Source of the DNA: Aedes albopictus
Lineage: Eukaryota; Arthropoda; Insecta; Diptera; Culicidae
Direction of reading: 5' to 3'
NCBI RefSeq assembly: GCF_035046485.1
Contig: NC_085136.1
Location: 328,068,227-328,132,226, forward strand
DNA: 64,000 nucleotides
Part shown: one piece after another, positions 44,820 through 54,929 of the stretch
Layout: every line of letters starts with the position of its first letter
How positions within the stretch are numbered: position 1 is the first letter of the stretch
The notes under the pieces: generated by a model
The model's database searches: none
Told to the model about the DNA's origin: nothing
The model's input: only the letters and a program-made list of their open reading frames with translations
Translations under genes and position numbers: made by a program

Positions 44820-44824
44820 GTGTG
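44820..44824. repeat. Target-site duplication GTGTG (right)
   Basis: Matches 43171-43175 exactly and is followed directly by the resumed LOA coding sequence GTGGCAAAAGG. Confidence 0.85.
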
Positions 44825-45037
44825 GTGGCAAAAGGGTGAAATGAGAACGATCCAATCAAAGTTAGGCCATCTCCAAAGGATTTTCCTAATGGTGATGTCT
44901 GGAGCGTTTTTTCTTCAACTCCCACGACAGCGCTCGAAGCTCTCTTTGACGTTGCTCCACTACACATTCATCACAAACAAGAAGCACTCTCTTGCAATTA
45001 CTGTCTATGGGTACTCGGTTTACTAGAGGAAACTCCT

Positions 45038-45907
45038 GTGAACCGCAGTTCAACACACACCTCGTTGTTTCCACTTTTGGTGAGTAGGGACAAAGTTGTC
45101 CTTGCTCCAAGTGATCTTAGAATTGCTTGTAATTTTCCATATAGGACATTTTTCATGAAAGTCCCTTCCCGGGAAGAGTGGACATCTGGTTATCTGGAAA
45201 GAAGTATTTCAGACGACATCGTATGTTACACTGATGGCTCCCTTCTCGAAGGTCGAGCAGGTGCTGGTGTTTATTCTCGTGTGCCAAGGCTGCATCCGTC
45301 TTATTCACTTGGTAGACACTGCACCGTTTTTCATGCCGAAATCTTTGCTCTTACGTGGGGAGTGCAATCAACACTTCATCAGCATGTAATGGGCAAAGTA
45401 ATATTCTTCTATTCAGATAGCCAGGCTTCTATTAAAGCACCTGCGTCGGCCAACTCCAGGTCGAAGATAGTTATCGCTTGTCGAACTCAAATCGAGGAGC
45501 TGAATTCAGCAAACGCTGTTCACTTTGTGTGGGTACCTGGCCATTCTTTCATCGATGGAAATGCATTGGCTGATGAGTTAGCTCGCACTGGAGCATCACA
45601 TGACTTCATTGGCCCTGAGCCAGCTATTCCGGTATCCAAGTGTTGGGTAAAGCTTCAGGTTGACACCTGGGCTGCCACTCAGCACAAACAATACTGGAAT
45701 AGTTTGGAGTCATGTCGTCAAACCAAATTGTATTGTACTGAGCCATCTCTAGGGGTGACAAAGTATCTAACAAATCTGTCAAAGCAGAATTGCAGCATAC
45801 TGGTCAAAGCATTGACTAGTCACTGCCATCTCAGCTATCACATGGCGAATATTCAGCAAGCTGATTCATTTGCATGTGATAGCTGTGAACCCGATTATGG
45901 AACCTGA
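45038..45907 (+). pseudogene. LOA-type RNase H domain, intact frame of 289 residues
   Basis: An open frame with a full set of RNase H acidic residues: D66 in YTDGS, E101 in HAEIFAL, D127 in YSDSQAS, D179 in GNALADE, plus H169 in WVPGHS. In the parent element it removes RNA from the cDNA hybrid. The ATG is not native: the frame is the middle of ORF2, cut from its upstream part by frameshifts and the fold-back. The coding sequence then shifts frame near 45906 and ends at TAG 45969-45971 (LQDVLLFLTRCGKEL). Confidence 0.9.
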
Positions 45908-45971
45908 CTTCAGAAACCTGAATCTTCAGGACGTTCTGCTGTTCTTGACCCGCTGTGGTAAAGAGCTATAG

Positions 45972-46190
45972 GCTTTCTGTACGCTTTATGCGTTATCACA
46001 GTGATCTTCTCAGGACACTATTTGAACCCATTGTGGTACGCTTTTGCGTGTATGACGATCCTATTCCCTTGCTTGTCCTCTCCCCTGTCCTGTTCTTTTC
46101 CTTCCCTTCTCCGTCAGGTAAATGATGAATAGGCTCGTGTTCATGGCGATGGCACAAATTTCCAAAATGGAGGAGAACGTGCCTCTGGAG
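45972..46190 (+). other. 3' untranslated region of the LOA-type element
   Basis: Between the ORF2 stop and the right-hand RTE-like fragment. It is pyrimidine-rich at 46050-46115 (CCTTGCTTGTCCTCTCCCCT). The exact LINE 3' end is unclear; no poly-A or obvious tandem tail is visible. Confidence 0.45.
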
Positions 46191-46199
46191 CCGACCTTC

Positions 46200-46785
46200 T
46201 GATACCTGATAAGCTCGATGGTCTTGCCAATCGCTTCTCGGCGGCAGGTCTCACCATCCACGTCAACAAAACCAAATCGTTGGATGTAAATACGGTCATC
46301 CTTTCCAGCTTCACGGTAACTGGGCAATCAGTGGAGAATGTTGAAAGTTTCCAACATCTTGGTAGCCAAATGGCGGCCGATGGCGGCACCAAGATCGACA
46401 TAGATGCACGGATCAAAAAGACGAGGGCTGCTTTTGCGAGTTTAAGAAATGTATTGAAAAACAAACAGATCAGTCGACGAACCAAAATCCGATTTTTTAA
46501 CTCGAACGTGAAATCTGTGCTACTGTACGCCAGTGAAACCTGGTGTGTATCAGTGGTGAACACTTAACGGCCACAGGTCTTCATCAATAGATGTCTCTGT
46601 ATATTATTCGTGCATGGTGGCCTTACAATTGGGTTTTCAGCGTGGAGCTTCTTCGTCGATGTCATCAAAAGCCGATAGCGACAGAAATTCGGGAGCGAAA
46701 TTGGAGGTGGATTGGCCAAACTCTACACAGGGACGGAAATGAATTTGATACTCCATATTTACACCAAATGAAAACCATATAAAGG
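46200..46785 (+). pseudogene. RTE-like LINE 3' fragment, right flank of the LOA insertion
   Basis: The frame 46280-46567 reads MDVNTVILSSFTVTGQSVEN, then KKTRAAFASLRNVLKNKQIS, then NVKSVLLYASETWCVSV, the conserved C-terminal region of RTE-like ORF2. A stop and frame changes follow (46570-46780, where HQKPIATEIRERNWRWIGQT is readable). 46205-46333 overlaps 41235-41366. Confidence 0.85.
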
Positions 46786-47071
46786 TGTAATGGTTTTTAA
46801 GATTATAACCTTGACAAGATATTCAGTAGCTATTATTTTCAGCTCGGTTGCCTTGAGCAACTGCACTGAATACTCCTCATAACACTACTCATCAAAATAA
46901 AAATAGAGCTGTTGCGTTGTTCATGGCATTATTAGTAGCTAACAATTGCAAGCCTCATGTTTCAGACATATATTCTTTGGAAGAGATCCAATAAATCATC
47001 TCGGATAAATCAAACAGTTCTGCAATTACTGCTCATTCAATTTACCTTCACCCTTTTTGATACATTCTCAA
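46785..47071. other. AT-rich spacer, no gene seen
   Basis: No feature recognised. Confidence 0.45.
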
Positions 47072-47294
47072 GTACCATCGTTCGGGGTGACATTGGGCCT
47101 AGAGGGTCACATTGGTCCATCGATCCCATGGATTCAATATAAGTCAGAGAATCCGACGGTAGATGCGAAGTATCTAAGAATTATGTATTCTAGTAGTTTA
47201 GCACACAATATGCATTCCCATTGTATTCTAAACGTGCGGAATAGTGGCCCAATGTCACCCCGCTTTGGCCCAATGACACCCCGCACGACGGTAC
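47072..47294. mobile_element. MITE with GTACCATCGTTCGGGGTGAC termini
   Basis: GTACCATCGTTCGGGGTGAC and ATTGGGCC at the left pair with GGCCCAAT and ACACCCCGCACGACGGTAC at the right (28 bp, 4 mismatches). A TA immediately inside each GTAC end could be a TA target duplication, which would fit a Tc1/mariner-type MITE. Length ~223 bp. Confidence 0.8.
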
Positions 47295-47690
47295 TAGTTG
47301 TTTCCAAGATATACCATACCAAAAGTTGCTGTCACTGCTATAGACAACATGTTTATTATATTGATGGAGTACGTACCTGCAAAGAGAAAAGAAAAGTAAT
47401 TATTAGTAAATCAATAAGACTAGAGAATGATTTACATCAATCAACTTAGAATAACCCTCGGAAATGATGGAGAATTAAATATTTTTCAACTTTTAAATAG
47501 AACCTTTCTGTCAATGAATCCGACCCTTGTTCTTTTTCTATTTTTTGTTTTCGAGGCACAAATGTTTTAGTCAGCTATACTGTAATTTAACATTGGAAAC
47601 GTCCTCGAAACATTAACAAAAGAGTTAAGATTATCTAAAAGCTGAACGAGAAAACAAATAATTAGCTACGCATTTCATTAAAAGCAACAA
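47295..47690. other. AT-rich spacer, no gene seen
   Basis: No coding region or paired repeats recognised. Confidence 0.45.
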
Positions 47691-48830
47691 CTCATAATGA
47701 TTCTCGATTCTTCTCACATTCACGCATCGACCCGGAAGCAGCCGGGGTTCGAATCGAAAAGTAAACTCAACCCATCCATAATTGCGTTCTGTTTTTGTGC
47801 GTGCGACTCGTTCGTCGTTCGCACTTTCATCCCAACAACCAACGTGCACTCGAGAACTCGAGTCAACACAAGAAAACCCGTAAAGAAAAGTGTGTGAAAA
47901 GTGTTCAGTCAGAACCCAATGCGATAGGTATACGATATGCTTTTGATTGTTCTTATTTTTGCGCCCCATTCATTCTCCGCGCGTACTTGATTCGGAAGAG
48001 GTCGCACCGCACGCTCGATGATGGTGACTCGTTTCTTTTTCGTCGTCACTTTGTTGCCCCCCATTCACCATCCTTCCATCCTCGCAGCAACTCATCATCT
48101 CATCATTTCCCACAACAAAAAAAGGACGAAAACAGCAGCGAGTCTCATCATCAACCGGGAAAATCTTCTTCGCTCCATGTCCACCACTTCACCACCACCA
48201 GTCAGTAGTAGTGTGGGCCGCTTCAACTGAAAGTGCGAAGCGAAACCCTGCTCCACACCCCGCCGATTGTCCTCATCGGTGCTGCTAGTCGAAAAGTGGG
48301 AAGCTTTGCATCACGGTTGGTAGCAGGATACCACGCGGCACACGTCGGAGAGAGGTCGTGGGGAGAGGGACGACGAACAACGAGCGACGACACAGAGAGA
48401 GCTTTTCCCATTTTCCCGTTATGGTCACATTTTTGCCACATTGCTTTGTTGTTGTTGTTTTCCGCTCGGGTTCGTTTCGGCAATTTGCGTGCTCCCGTTG
48501 TTGCTACTGTTGCTACTGTTGTTGCTATTCACTGCACTGTTTTCTGTTGGTGGCGCTCCATTGTCGTTTGCTGAATGGTCTTTGTTGTTTTTGTTGTCGT
48601 TGGTGCTTTTGTTGTCGTAGTTGTTGTTGTTGGTGGTAGTAGTGGTGTTGTTTTTTGTTCTTTCGAAAGATTCGTGGTTTCGCTCCACCGGGAGGTCGTG
48701 TCGTTCGGCTTTTGGTGGTGTATTTGTGTGGAGGTTCGTGTGCTGAGCAACGTCGGAGTGATATCGGTGGGAGCATTCGGGATTGGGAGAGAGACCTCGT
48801 TGGTTAGTGAATGAAAATCATCAAGGAGCA
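47690..48830 (+). promoter_or_regulatory. GC-rich island 5, resembles a + strand promoter/5'UTR zone
   Basis: About 1.1 kb of TE-free sequence. On + it has leader-like AAAGAAAAGTGTGTGAAAAG followed by an initiator-like TTCAGTC (47904-47910) and a possible donor GATAG|GTATAC at 47926; later a long TTG-rich run (48485-48660). Short frames on both strands (for example 48018-48230, 48233-48574, 48425-48688) come from triplet runs. The sequence style suggests a non-coding first exon of a + strand gene, but no coding exon is visible in the window. Confidence 0.35.
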
Positions 48831-49610
48831 GATCGTATTTGAACCGGTTGGGAAACTGAGCTTTCTGTTTGTTTAACTAAACCGATAAAAGCTCTTGCTC
48901 GGAAGCGGGTTGCCAAGTTTACTGATTTTCATACGACGAATAGGTAGTGCTTTTACTATTGTATGATGGTAAAAGGGTTCTCTGAGTGACATCACAGACA
49001 TTCGTTCTATTCAGGTTAAGTTTCTATCAGTATAAGTGATCATTATATTCCAAACAGAATGGCTTAACTTTTGCTATGCCAGCATGCTGAGCGCTAATGC
49101 GCGAAAAAGATGAACATTTTGTTTGCACGAAGAGGTCTATGGAGACGCATGGTTACTTAATGCATATTTGACTTCGGATCAGATTGTTGATGATTATTAT
49201 AAGGTAATTAGATTTTCAGGATGATTGAAAATCATGATAAAACATATTCATCAGTGTTTCTTTTTCAGACTGAAATACTGTTCAATCGCCCACAATATAT
49301 GCGATTGCAATATTGCGCTTAAACAGTGCTGTCGTAGTAAAATCAGAGCTGGTTACCCAAGTTTTCAATTTAGCTGCGCACCCATGATGCTACGCCCCCC
49401 ATATAAATAATTCCGCTTTCAGTGTGTCGATCTCACGGTTTCCAAAATAAAGCAAAAGACATTTTTTCGCTCACAAAAAGTGTTAATCTTAGATGAGAAA
49501 ATTGCGCTCATCGTATACCAAAAATAGTGAAATAATTTTTCCGCTTCCCAAAATATAAAGTGGCGATCTCAGATTCGAAAACAGCCCTCATTGTAAACTA
49601 ATAACAATGT
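48830..49610. other. AT-rich sequence, no gene seen
   Basis: No coding region or paired repeats recognised. Confidence 0.45.
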
Positions 49611-50760
49611 GAACCAATGTGAAAAATGTAAACTAATAACAATGCCTTTCAAATTCCTCTGAGATTCCTCCATGAAATAGTCCAGGAATTTCTCACGAGA
49701 TTCCTCCAAGAATTCCTTGGGGAATTCCGTCAGGCATTCCTCTAGAGATTCCTCCAGGGATTCATCGAAGATTTTTATAGGAATTCTCTTAGGAATCATT
49801 TCAGAAATTTCGTCAAAAATTTCTCTAGAACTTCTTTTACGAAATTTCTGCAGAGATTTCCTTGGAATCTCACCAAGAATTCCTTCAGGTATTCCTTCTC
49901 TAATTCCTCATGGTTTTTCGCCAGGAATTACTCCAGGGATTCTTCAAATTATTCCTCAAGGTATTTCAGGAATTAATTTTAGGAATTCCTCCAGCAATTA
50001 TTGTAGAAAAATCTTCAAGTTTTTCTTTGTTGTAATTGTCCAAGGATCTCTCATATGATCCTCCCGAAATTCAGGAATTCCCCCAGAATTCAAAGTCCAG
50101 AAATTACTTTGGAAATTCTTTCAGGATTTTTTGCAAAATTTCCTCCAGGAATACCTTTATGAATTTGTCCTGCAATATCAACAGAATTCCTGCAAAAAAA
50201 ATTCAACATAAACTACTCCAGGGATTACTCTAAGGATTCCTCCGAGAATTCCACTAGGAAGTCCTCCAGGTATTACTCAAAAAAATCTTCCAGGAATTCC
50301 TCCAGTAGCCCCATATGAAAATGGTCCTGAGATTTCTCCAACAATTTCTCTAGGGATTACTTCAAGACTTCCTTCAAAAAATTTCCCCGGAAATTTCTCA
50401 AGAAATGTCTCCAAAGTTTCCACCAGTAATTCCTCCATTACTTCCTGCTGGAGTTTCTTGAGAAATTCTTTGAAGAAATCTTTCAGGAATTATTCCATAA
50501 ATTCCTTCAGAGATTTTTCTAGAATTTTTTCCAGAAATCCATACAGGGACTCCTCCAGGACTTTGTTCCAGAATTTCTCCCAGAATTTCTCCAATAATTC
50601 CTCCAAAAGCTTCTCCAGAAACTACATCAGGAATTCTCCCAAGAAATTCTCTAGAAATTCCTGCACGAATTATTACAGAATGTGCTCTCTGATTGATTGA
50701 TTGATTTGTCTTTATTAAAGAGACTTTCAGCCCTTGGCTGGTTCGTCTCTTTGCCCTCTG
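49610..50760. repeat. Degenerate 12-bp-type repeat tract (AATTCCTCCAGG)
   Basis: Runs such as AATTCCTCCAGG / AATTACTCCAGG / GATTCTTCAAAT show a 12-bp period with heavy divergence, pyrimidine-rich on +. Frames at 49717-50058 (+), 50398-50814 (-) and 50458-50700 (+) are readings of it. Confidence 0.8.
50690..50755 (-). mobile_element. SINE family 4, 3' module
   Basis: TTGATTGATTGATTTGTCTT and GACTTTCAGCCCTTGGCTGG are the inverted counterpart of 12990-13050. Only the 3' end is present. Confidence 0.7.
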
Positions 50761-51310
50761 AATTCCTCCCAGAATATCTGTAGAAGTACCGTGATTTCGG
50801 GTGAAATTCATCACTTTACATAGTTTTGATGTCTATTTTTTTTTTAAATAGTTATCGATATGGTCAAACTCAATGCTTCAAAACAGTACGACCACGGTCT
50901 TCATCAGGCAAATAGGTTAAAACTTTTACTGCAATATATATCATTTGAAATAAAAAATCGATAATTTTACTTTCGGAGAGAAATTAATAAGAAAATGAAA
51001 TGCCTTTGTAAGTTTCGGAAACATGTTTTTCACCTGAATTAATCACCCCAAAATGCGAAAAAAGTACATGACACTGTTGCAAGTTTTCAAAATTTTTAAT
51101 TATTTAAGTTTATAGTTTAATAGATCAAAACAAACCACCTGAAACTATGCAATTGCCATACTGAACGTGGGATTACTGTTGGAAAAGTACAAACATTCAA
51201 TATTTGTAGAACTTCTGGGGTCCAAATCGGATTCAGCGAATACTTGGCAACTATAAACATTCATTTGAATTATCATTGCGTTTGTGATACAGCTACGGTA
51301 ACAAAAGTGT
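50760..51310. other. AT-rich sequence with possible MITE ends
   Basis: CCGTGATTTCGGGTGAAATT at 50790 and CACCTGAATTAATCACCCCA near 51030 are weakly inverted, perhaps a ~260-bp MITE. No gene. Confidence 0.3.
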
Positions 51311-52890
51311 TTCTTCAAAACTCCTACAGAAATTCCTCCAGGCATCCTCCAGAAATTACTCCAGCAATTTCTGTGAGATTTTTTCAAGTAATTCTTCCAA
51401 GAATTCCTAGGAGAACTCCTCCAAAAAATCCTGCAAAAATAGCTTAGAATTTCCCAAGGAATTTATCTAAAGGTCTCATTAGACGTGACAAAAACCTGGC
51501 CAAACAAGCCCAACAAATGACCAACACAACGTGAATCAAAGCAACCTTGGATAAATGTTGAACTTCAATGGCAAATACTTGGCAAAATGACAAACAGTAT
51601 AATCACTGCTTAAGAATTTCTCCAGGAGTTCCTCAAAGAGTTCTCAAAGAAGTTCCCACAATAATTCCTTAAGGAATGTCTTCAAGAATTCATTTAGTAT
51701 TTTTTTAAAGATTACTCCAGGATTTTTTCCAATAATTGTCCCTAGAAATTTCTTCAACAATTTCAACCACAATTCCCTGAAAAAAAAATATTCCAGAATC
51801 TCATCCAGGAATCCTTTAAGAATTTCTCCAGGAATTCATTCAAAAAATTCCCAGGATTTGTACCAAGTATTCTTTAAGGAGTATTTCCAAGAATTTCTCC
51901 AGGATTTTTTTCCAAAACTTTCCGAAAGAATTTCTTCTACAATTATTATATGAATTTCTCGGATAATTATTTCAAGAATTTCTCCAGGATTCTGTCCATG
52001 AATTTCTCCAAGACATCCAAAAGATCCTCTAGGAATTATTCCATAATATCTGCAGGAATTATTAAAGGCATTTCTGGAGCAATTTCTGAAAAAAAATCTT
52101 AAGAAATTTCTTAAACATATTTTGAAAATATTCATGGCGATATTCCTGAAGGTATTCGTGAAAAAATTCCAAGAGAAGTTTTGGATGTACATACTTCTAG
52201 AGAAATTTCGGGAGGAATCCTTGGACTTGGAGGAAGTCTTGCCGGAAATTTCTAAAGGAATTTCTGCAGGCATTTCTAAAGGAAATTCTTTCTGAAGGAA
52301 TTCCCAGAGAAATGCTTGGAGAACTTATCGGAGACATTCCTGAAGAATCCTTGAAAGAATCGCATCGTGCTGAGGAGCGTGGGTTCGGTTCCCACTGCAG
52401 CTGTCAGGAAAAGTTTTCGGCTGTGCCACTGGGCATTGCATGCAAGTTCGTAGTCTAGTGTCGTGCTCTCTTCAAAGAGCAAATAGCTCATTGGAAGCAT
52501 TAAACGTGTTCGCGTCTTTTAACTCCTGGAGGAATCCCTGGGGAATCCCTGGAGGAATTCATCTCAGAGAAATTCTTGGAGAAATTCTTTGGAAAATACT
52601 TGGAGAAATTCTTCAAGTAATCGTTGGGTAAATTCTTGGAAAAAAAAAGCTTGAGGAATTCTTGGCGGAGCTCCTGGAAAAGTTCTTAGAAAAATTCTTA
52701 AAAAAATTGAAGGAGTTTCTGAAAGAATTTTGGAAGGTTTCCCGGAAAAATTGTATGAGAAATTCCTTAAGTAGTTCTCTTAACGTTTCCTTAAGTTAAA
52801 TTCCTTAAGTAGTTCCTTAAAGTAGTTCCTTAAGTAGTATTCCTAAGAGGAATTCATGGAGAACTACTTGCAAAAAAATGTTAAGAAATT
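51310..52890. repeat. Degenerate 12-bp-type repeat tract
   Basis: Same class as 49.6-50.8 kb, switching from pyrimidine-rich (before ~52000) to purine-rich (after ~52130) on +. It includes a SINE fragment at 52350-52520 and an unrelated insert at 51475-51605. Frames such as 51836-52273 (-) are by-products. Confidence 0.75.
52350..52520 (+). mobile_element. tRNA-derived SINE fragment (CAGCTGTCAGGAAAAGTTTT type)
   Basis: GAGGAGCGTGGGTTCGGTTC carries a box-B core, followed by CCACTGCAGCTGTCAGGAAA, GTGCCACTGGGCATTGCATG and GCTCATTGGAAGC. Box A is degraded. The body differs from the other SINE families here, apart from a short CCACTGGG phrase shared with family 5. Confidence 0.6.
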
Positions 52891-53370
52891 CTTGGAGGAA
52901 GAAAAATGGAAGGATTCCTGGAGGAATGCTTAGAGAAGTTCCTGGAACAATTTGAAGATAACATTTTCTGACAATCTTTGGTTTTACAAACCAAATTTCT
53001 CTGATAACTTTTCGGATATTCATGAGGGCGTGGGAAAACATAAATAAAATAAGATTGGTGATTTCGGAGTGGAAGAAAAAATTGGACAAATCTTAAATGA
53101 ACGAATCATAAGTTAACTTTTCTGATATTCCTGGGGACACACACAAAAAATAGTTTGGTGATTTCGGGGCAGAAATAATTGAGAAAACCATTAATATATA
53201 ACTATTTGCGCTCTGATTCGATTTTTCTGAAGTAATTTTTGTCACATTCATGACGGCGCAAAACGCATAAAATATGGTATACACAAAAAAATATATAAAA
53301 CATTTTTCATAGAAGCGTATTTTTCATTGAGTGCTAAAAAAATTTTGTTTTTTTAACTGAAGATGCTTAC
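52890..53370. other. AT-rich sequence, no gene seen
   Basis: A short phrase TTTCTGATATTC / GATTTCGG recurs at about 53021-53065 and 53119-53165, suggesting a small diverged duplication. No gene. Confidence 0.4.
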
Positions 53371-54073
53371 TAGACTGGGTCAACAAAGTCGATTTTTTGG
53401 AACAAAGCTTTTTCGATTCCTTTTAGCGTCCAAAACAACTGTGCAAAATTTGGGAGCGATTGGTTGCTTCCCCGTATTCCGCATTGCGATTGAAATTTGT
53501 ATGGAATTTAGTATGGGAAAACGTGCTTTTTTGCATTTTTCTCTTAAATTAAAATTTTTCGTCTAAAACAATCTAACTAATGACGTTGAAGTATAGCCTA
53601 GGATATGCCGAACAACTTTGCCGAAGACTGCAAAGTGATCCAACACTTGTGAAAAAAGTTATAACGTACAGATTGCCCGGTGGTGCTTAACGTTTAACAT
53701 GTAAAGGAATAACATCAATAATAAAATCTCAATTTTTGGCCTAAGTTACCAGGCGAATAACTTTTTTCACAAGCGTCAGATCACTTCGCGGTCTTCGGCA
53801 AAGTTTTTTGGCATATCCTAGGCTATACTTTAACGTCATTAGTTATATGGTATTAGACAAAATAATACAACTTATGCGTAAAATGCAAAAAAGTACGTTT
53901 TCCCATACTAACTTCCATACAAATTTCAATCGCAATGCGGAATACGGGGAAGCAACCAATCGCTCCCAAATTTTGCACAGTTGTTTTGGGCGCTAATATA
54001 GATTGAAAAAGCTTTGTTCCGGGGTGATACGATCAAATTTAAAGTTTCTCCATACAACGTTGACCCACTCTAA
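53371..54073. mobile_element. Second fold-back element, ~0.7 kb
   Basis: Left arm ~53371-53670 and right arm ~53755-54073 are inverted copies with moderate divergence: TGCAAAATTTGGGAGCGATT and GCTTCCCCGTATTCCGCATT on the left recur inverted at 53935-53985. Termini TAGACTGGGTCAAC / GTTGACCCACTCTA. The phrase AACTTTGCCGAAGACTGCAA (53612) and its inverted form (53790) is also a motif of the fold-back at 43176-44819. No coding potential. Confidence 0.85.
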
Positions 54074-54221
54074 TGGTTACTCTGTGAGTAACTGGGGGTA
54101 ACCACGATGACACCACTGCGCTTAAATGTATTCAAATCTACTATGTCGTACTAGTCATCTCTGTGCTGTTTACACTTCTCTGCTAGGTCTATCTACTCTG
54201 TTGTGCCTTTTCCAACCTGAT

Positions 54222-54382
54222 TGAGGGTCCATTATGAGTTTTCATTCGCTGATATTGAATTGTCCTGGTCCGTTAGAGCTATGGTCTCGAAAGAGGCTCA
54301 TAGTCAGCAACTCGCAGGAAGTTGGGGAATCAAACCCATGGCCGTCCGTTTATTAAGCGAACTTTTGACCAATGCCCTGACT
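54222..54382 (-). mobile_element. SINE family 1-like copy, degraded
   Basis: On minus: ATAAACGGACGGCCATGGGT followed by TTGATTCCCCAAC (box-B side), then TGACTATGAGCCTC and TCTAACGGACCAGGAC, in the order of the 27664-27860 copy. Box A is degraded. Confidence 0.6.
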
Positions 54383-54383
54383 T

Positions 54384-54624
54384 CAAAAAAAAAATGTTAT
54401 AGCTTCCCTCGTAGAGATCCTTTTGAAATTTCCTCATAAGTTATTTCTGGAATTGTTTTTTTTTCAGGAATTCCTTCAGACCTCTCCCGGAATTTCACTA
54501 AAAGGATCTTTTATATTCATGAACTTTTGTGCTGTACTGTATTTGTTTTTTTATGTTTCACAACCTCAAAACCGTTAAAAATTAAATAAATATTTTGAAA
54601 AACTTGAAAACAAGAAGACAAAGT
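54384..54624. other. AT-rich and degenerate repeat sequence
   Basis: Short AATTTCCTCA / GGAATTCCTTCAG repeats, then A/T-rich sequence. No gene. Confidence 0.5.
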
Positions 54625-54634
54625 ATGTTGGTCT

Positions 54635-54815
54635 GTGGAGCGGACCTGGTGTGATGGTTAGAACACTTGACTATCACGCCGAGGACCTGGGATCGAATCC
54701 CACTCCCGACAAACTCGCAAAATGTGAGTTCTTCCTTCGGAAGGGAAGTAAAGCGTGGGTCCCGAGATGAACTAGCCTAGGGCTAAAAATCTCGTTAATA
54801 CAGATAAAAAAAAAA
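54635..54815 (+). mobile_element. tRNA-derived SINE family 2, copy B, with 10-bp target duplication
   Basis: GTGGAGCGGACCTGGTGTGA head, box-B GGGATCGAATCCCA, body and A-rich tail as in the 15850 copy. ATGTTGGTCT at 54625-54634 is repeated exactly at 54816-54825. Confidence 0.95.
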
Positions 54816-54854
54816 ATGTTGGTCTTTGAAATATGCAACTATGAAAAAAATCGC

Positions 54855-54925
54855 GTTCTGGTGTGATTCGAACCCACGACTCCGTATTCGCTAGAACGGC
54901 GCTTTACCCAACTGAGCCAAAGAAC
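54855..54925 (-). repeat. 71-nt tRNA-like sequence, probably a relic
   Basis: On minus: GTTCTTTGGCTCAGTTGGGT has a near-perfect box A (TGGCTCAGTTGG), and GTGGGTTCGAATCACAC forms a T-arm with box B GGTTCGAATC (4 of 5 stem pairs). The acceptor stem pairs for only 5 of 7 positions (GTTCT/AGAAC), and the anticodon arm has a mismatch or extra loop base. This is a tRNA-derived relic or SINE head rather than a working tRNA; isotype not assignable. Confidence 0.5.
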
Positions 54926-54929
54926 AGGT

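Larger units (their letters stand above)
41367..46190 (+). mobile_element. LOA-type non-LTR retrotransposon, 5'-truncated, split by a fold-back element
   Basis: From left to right: an endonuclease C-terminus (41380-41600), RT (41967-43175 in two frames), a fold-back insertion (43176-44819), the connecting region (44825-45037), RNase H (45038-45907), the distal ORF2 end (45906-45971, stop TAG), and a ~220-bp 3'UTR. The RT-plus-RNase-H order and the GADGI / PQGGVLSPLLW / RNase H blocks fit the LOA lineage known from Aedes and Drosophila; the name is inferred. Frameshifts, an RT deletion and the insertion make it inactive, although the RNase H part is intact. Confidence 0.85.

Noticed and set aside
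54855..54925. Functional tRNA gene
   Set aside because: Acceptor stem pairs for only 5 of 7 and the anticodon arm is irregular.
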